Part shown: piece by piece, positions 17,942-19,752 of the stretch
Position numbering within the stretch: the first letter of the stretch is position 1
Layout: each line of letters opens with the position of its first letter
Assembly (NCBI GenBank): GCA_009733575.1
Contig: ML770104.1
Span: forward strand, 1-19,752
Source: Gymnopus androsaceus JB14
Lineage: Eukaryota > Basidiomycota > Agaricomycetes > Agaricales > Omphalotaceae
Length of the DNA stretch: 19,752 nucleotides
Direction: 5' to 3'
Program-made: the position numbers and the translations under genes
Notes under the pieces: model-generated
Databases searched by the model: none
Told to the model about the DNA's origin: nothing
Seen by the model: the letters and a program-made list of their open reading frames with translations, nothing else

Positions 17942-18805
17942 CATCAGCAGAACCTGTATTTTGCATTTTAATTCCCACAGCAATACTTAAAATTCCCAGT
18001 GCTCCCAGAGCTCCTAGAGCTGGCCAGTGCTTGCCAGTGCTTTAAGAAATATAAAATTGTACAACATCTCTTTTTTATTTCCAAATAAGGTAATTTTGCG
18101 GCTGCTGCATAGTGATGTGCCGGCTCAGCCTGGAAGCCATGGGCCGGGCCAAGCCAAGCCAAGCCAGGCCCTGACCTTTGGCCTGAGATGGCTTTTGGCC
18201 TGGCTTCAGATTTTTCAAGCCCTGAGCCAGGGCTTTTCAGCTATTTTTCGCAGGCATTTAATGTCATTTTTTGTGAAATTTCCCAGCCTATTTGTACACT
18301 CTTGAATGATCGGAATTCATTGTTTAACATTTTGAGTGTAAATTCCAGTTCCGGCACATTGCTAGCTTTGTCTTTCCATTTTGGGACAGTAATATTCAAT
18401 TATGAAAGTTCCTTTGATGCTCCCTTTTAGTTACCAGTGATAGTATAAGCTTTAATTACAGTATCAATTATGATACATGGCTCCCTGTAAGACCTTGCTT
18501 CAAGAATTTTTCAAAGATTTCCACATACAGGATGTATGCACAGCCACCTGAAAAGCCGCGGCTTAGGCCAAAGCTAGGCCGGGCCAAGCCGGAGCCCTCC
18601 TAGTAGGGCCTGGCTTCAATTTCTCCAGGCCAAAGCCAAGGGCCTGTGGGCCAAAGCCGGGGCTCGCAGGCCAAAGCCGGGCCAGCACATCACTACTGCT
18701 GTGAGCTTCTGCGAGCTCTGGCTGGCACTGACTAGTGCATCTAGGTGCTGGAGCGCTGGTCCAGTGCTTGCAAGGACTGGCTGCATTATACACATTCTGC
18801 TGATG
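17942..18805. mobile_element. Mirror copy of the composite element (host ends)
   Basis: Reverse complement of 7445-8308 with no net length change. Both ends read CATCAGCAGAA inward, so this copy has the better-preserved terminal repeats. Scattered substitutions distinguish it from the left copy (for example GCGCTGGTCCAGTGC against GCACTGGTCCAGCGC order). Confidence 0.75.
18110..18695. mobile_element. Mirror copy of the nested 586-base hAT-like element
   Basis: Begins TAGTGATGTGCCGGCTC and ends with the reverse complement of TAGTGATGTGCTGGCCC, flanked by CTGCTGCA and CTGCTGTG. These are the same imperfect 8-base duplication as in the left arm. Confidence 0.82.
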
Positions 18806-19752
18806 TTTTTTGATTTAATGTGAACCCATGGTTGTAGTGATACAGTACTCAACTGCACAAATCAGGCTTACTCATGCTCCAATGGACAAGGGGCATTTGG
18901 CAGGGGTGCATGATGTCTGCCATTCAAGTGCCAAATGCCCCTTGCCAATGGATGACCCTAAATTGAGCAGTTGAGCATGATTCAAGCATGTAAGCATGGA
19001 TAAACTTATATTGAGCAGGTCAGTATAAAGTAAGCAAAGTAAGCCCAATTTGAGCCATTGAGAATGGATAAGTCTAAATTGAGCCATGGTGCATGATGAG
19101 GCATATCCATGTTTGACTGTTCAAGTTGGGCTCATATTATGATCACTGCTCACATTGGGCTTGACTGTGTGCATTTTTCCACCTCACAACAATTGGCTTA
19201 TCTCTTACTCATTTCCAACAGCTTGAATTAGATTGATCATTCTCAACAGTTGCTCAACAGCTTAACCTAGGCTCATCTGTCTCCAATGGCTCAAATTGGG
19301 TTCATCCATACTCAACTGCACAAATCATACTGCTCAATTTGGCTCATCCATGATTAACCAATCAAATTTTGCTGACCTGCTCCATTTGGGCTCATCTATG
19401 ATTTTCTGTGCTCAATTGCTCAATTTTGGCTCATCCAGTCTGAGTGGCTTGAGTTGGGCTGACCTTATGCTCAACTGCTTGAAATGCTCAACTGCTAAAC
19501 TTAGGCTCATCTATTGTCAATGGTCAAATCAAGCTTCAATGACTCCAATTTGGTCATCATGCTCACAGTTTGATTGTGCTAAACTGCTCAATCTGTGATC
19601 ATCCATGCTCAACAGCATAATTTGGATGCTCAATAGCTTGAATTGGCTTGCCTTATGCTCATCTTTGCTCAATGGTTCAAATCAAACTTGATCATGTTCA
19701 ATGGCTCAATTTAGGTTCATCCATGCCCATGGCTTAAATTAGGCTCACATGT
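18806..19752. repeat. 29-base minisatellite, outer clean right arm
   Basis: GAGC-orientation units run to the strand-switch landmark near 19080-19125, then GCTC-orientation units to the window end. The block contains the micro-MITE mirror copy. It pairs with 6493-7444; small indels occur near 19560 (6690 in the left arm). Frames such as 19296-19598 are repeat translations. No gene was seen. Confidence 0.8.
18887..18944. mobile_element. Mirror copy of the 58-base micro-MITE
   Basis: CAAGGGGCATTTGGCA to TGCCAAATGCCCCTTG, flanked by CCAATGGA on both sides. It has the same length and duplication as 7306-7363. Confidence 0.9.

Larger units (their letters stand above)
13309..19752 (-). repeat. Right arm of giant inverted repeat (runs off the window)
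   Basis: This is the reverse complement of 6493-12101. It consists of a clean inner part (13309-14304), a corrupted middle (14304-17615) and a clean outer part (17615-19752). Coordinate sums of paired positions are 25410 inside and 26250 outside; the 840-base difference accumulates entirely within the corrupted middle. Confidence 0.92.

Overview
This window holds no gene I can support. It looks like eukaryotic nuclear repeat DNA. About nine tenths is a degenerate minisatellite with a unit of roughly 29 bases (CTAAATTGAGCAGTT then GAGCATGGATGAGC). It runs in long blocks that flip strand every 0.3-2 kb and are organised into larger, diverged higher-order copies. Several mobile elements sit in it: a solo LTR, three hAT-like non-autonomous elements, a possible Mutator-like element and three less clear insertions. 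The non-autonomous DNA elements and the LTR suggest a plant or another repeat-rich eukaryote, but the sequence does not fix the taxon.

Layout. Positions 1-6490 carry two diverged, same-orientation higher-order copies (restarting near 1, 3075 and 6965), interrupted by an insertion at 4403-4578 and a solo LTR at 4637-5132. Positions 6493-12101 are the left arm of a giant inverted repeat whose right arm is 13309-19752 and runs off the window. Both arms carry the same insertions in mirror order: a 58-base micro-MITE (7306-7363 / 18887-18944), a 864-base composite made of a 586-base hAT-like element nested in a roughly 270-base element (7445-8308 / 17942-18805), a 496-base hAT-like MITE (8797-9292 / about 16640-17318), an unclassified segment of about 390 bases (10446-10834 / 14668-15148) and a 368-base element (11438-11805 / 13605-13972). 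The centre, 12102-13308, lies in a 1.49-kb direct repeat of 8897-10383.

The most striking observation is that one stretch of the right arm, 14304-17615, is a badly corrupted mirror copy of 8635-11106. It is about 840 bases longer than its clean partner, with extra bases scattered throughout, and it is bounded on both sides by nearly identical sequence. This looks like unpolished single-molecule read sequence inside a palindromic assembly, not biology. The apparent uniqueness of that stretch should not be read as novelty.

The biology worth following is the strand-flipping 29-base repeat family itself, with its conserved landmark segments, and the well-delimited elements whose target-site duplications can be read against unoccupied copies of the same site in this window. 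Open reading frames up to about 108 codons are present, but they are translations of the minisatellite or of transposon ends in arbitrary frames.
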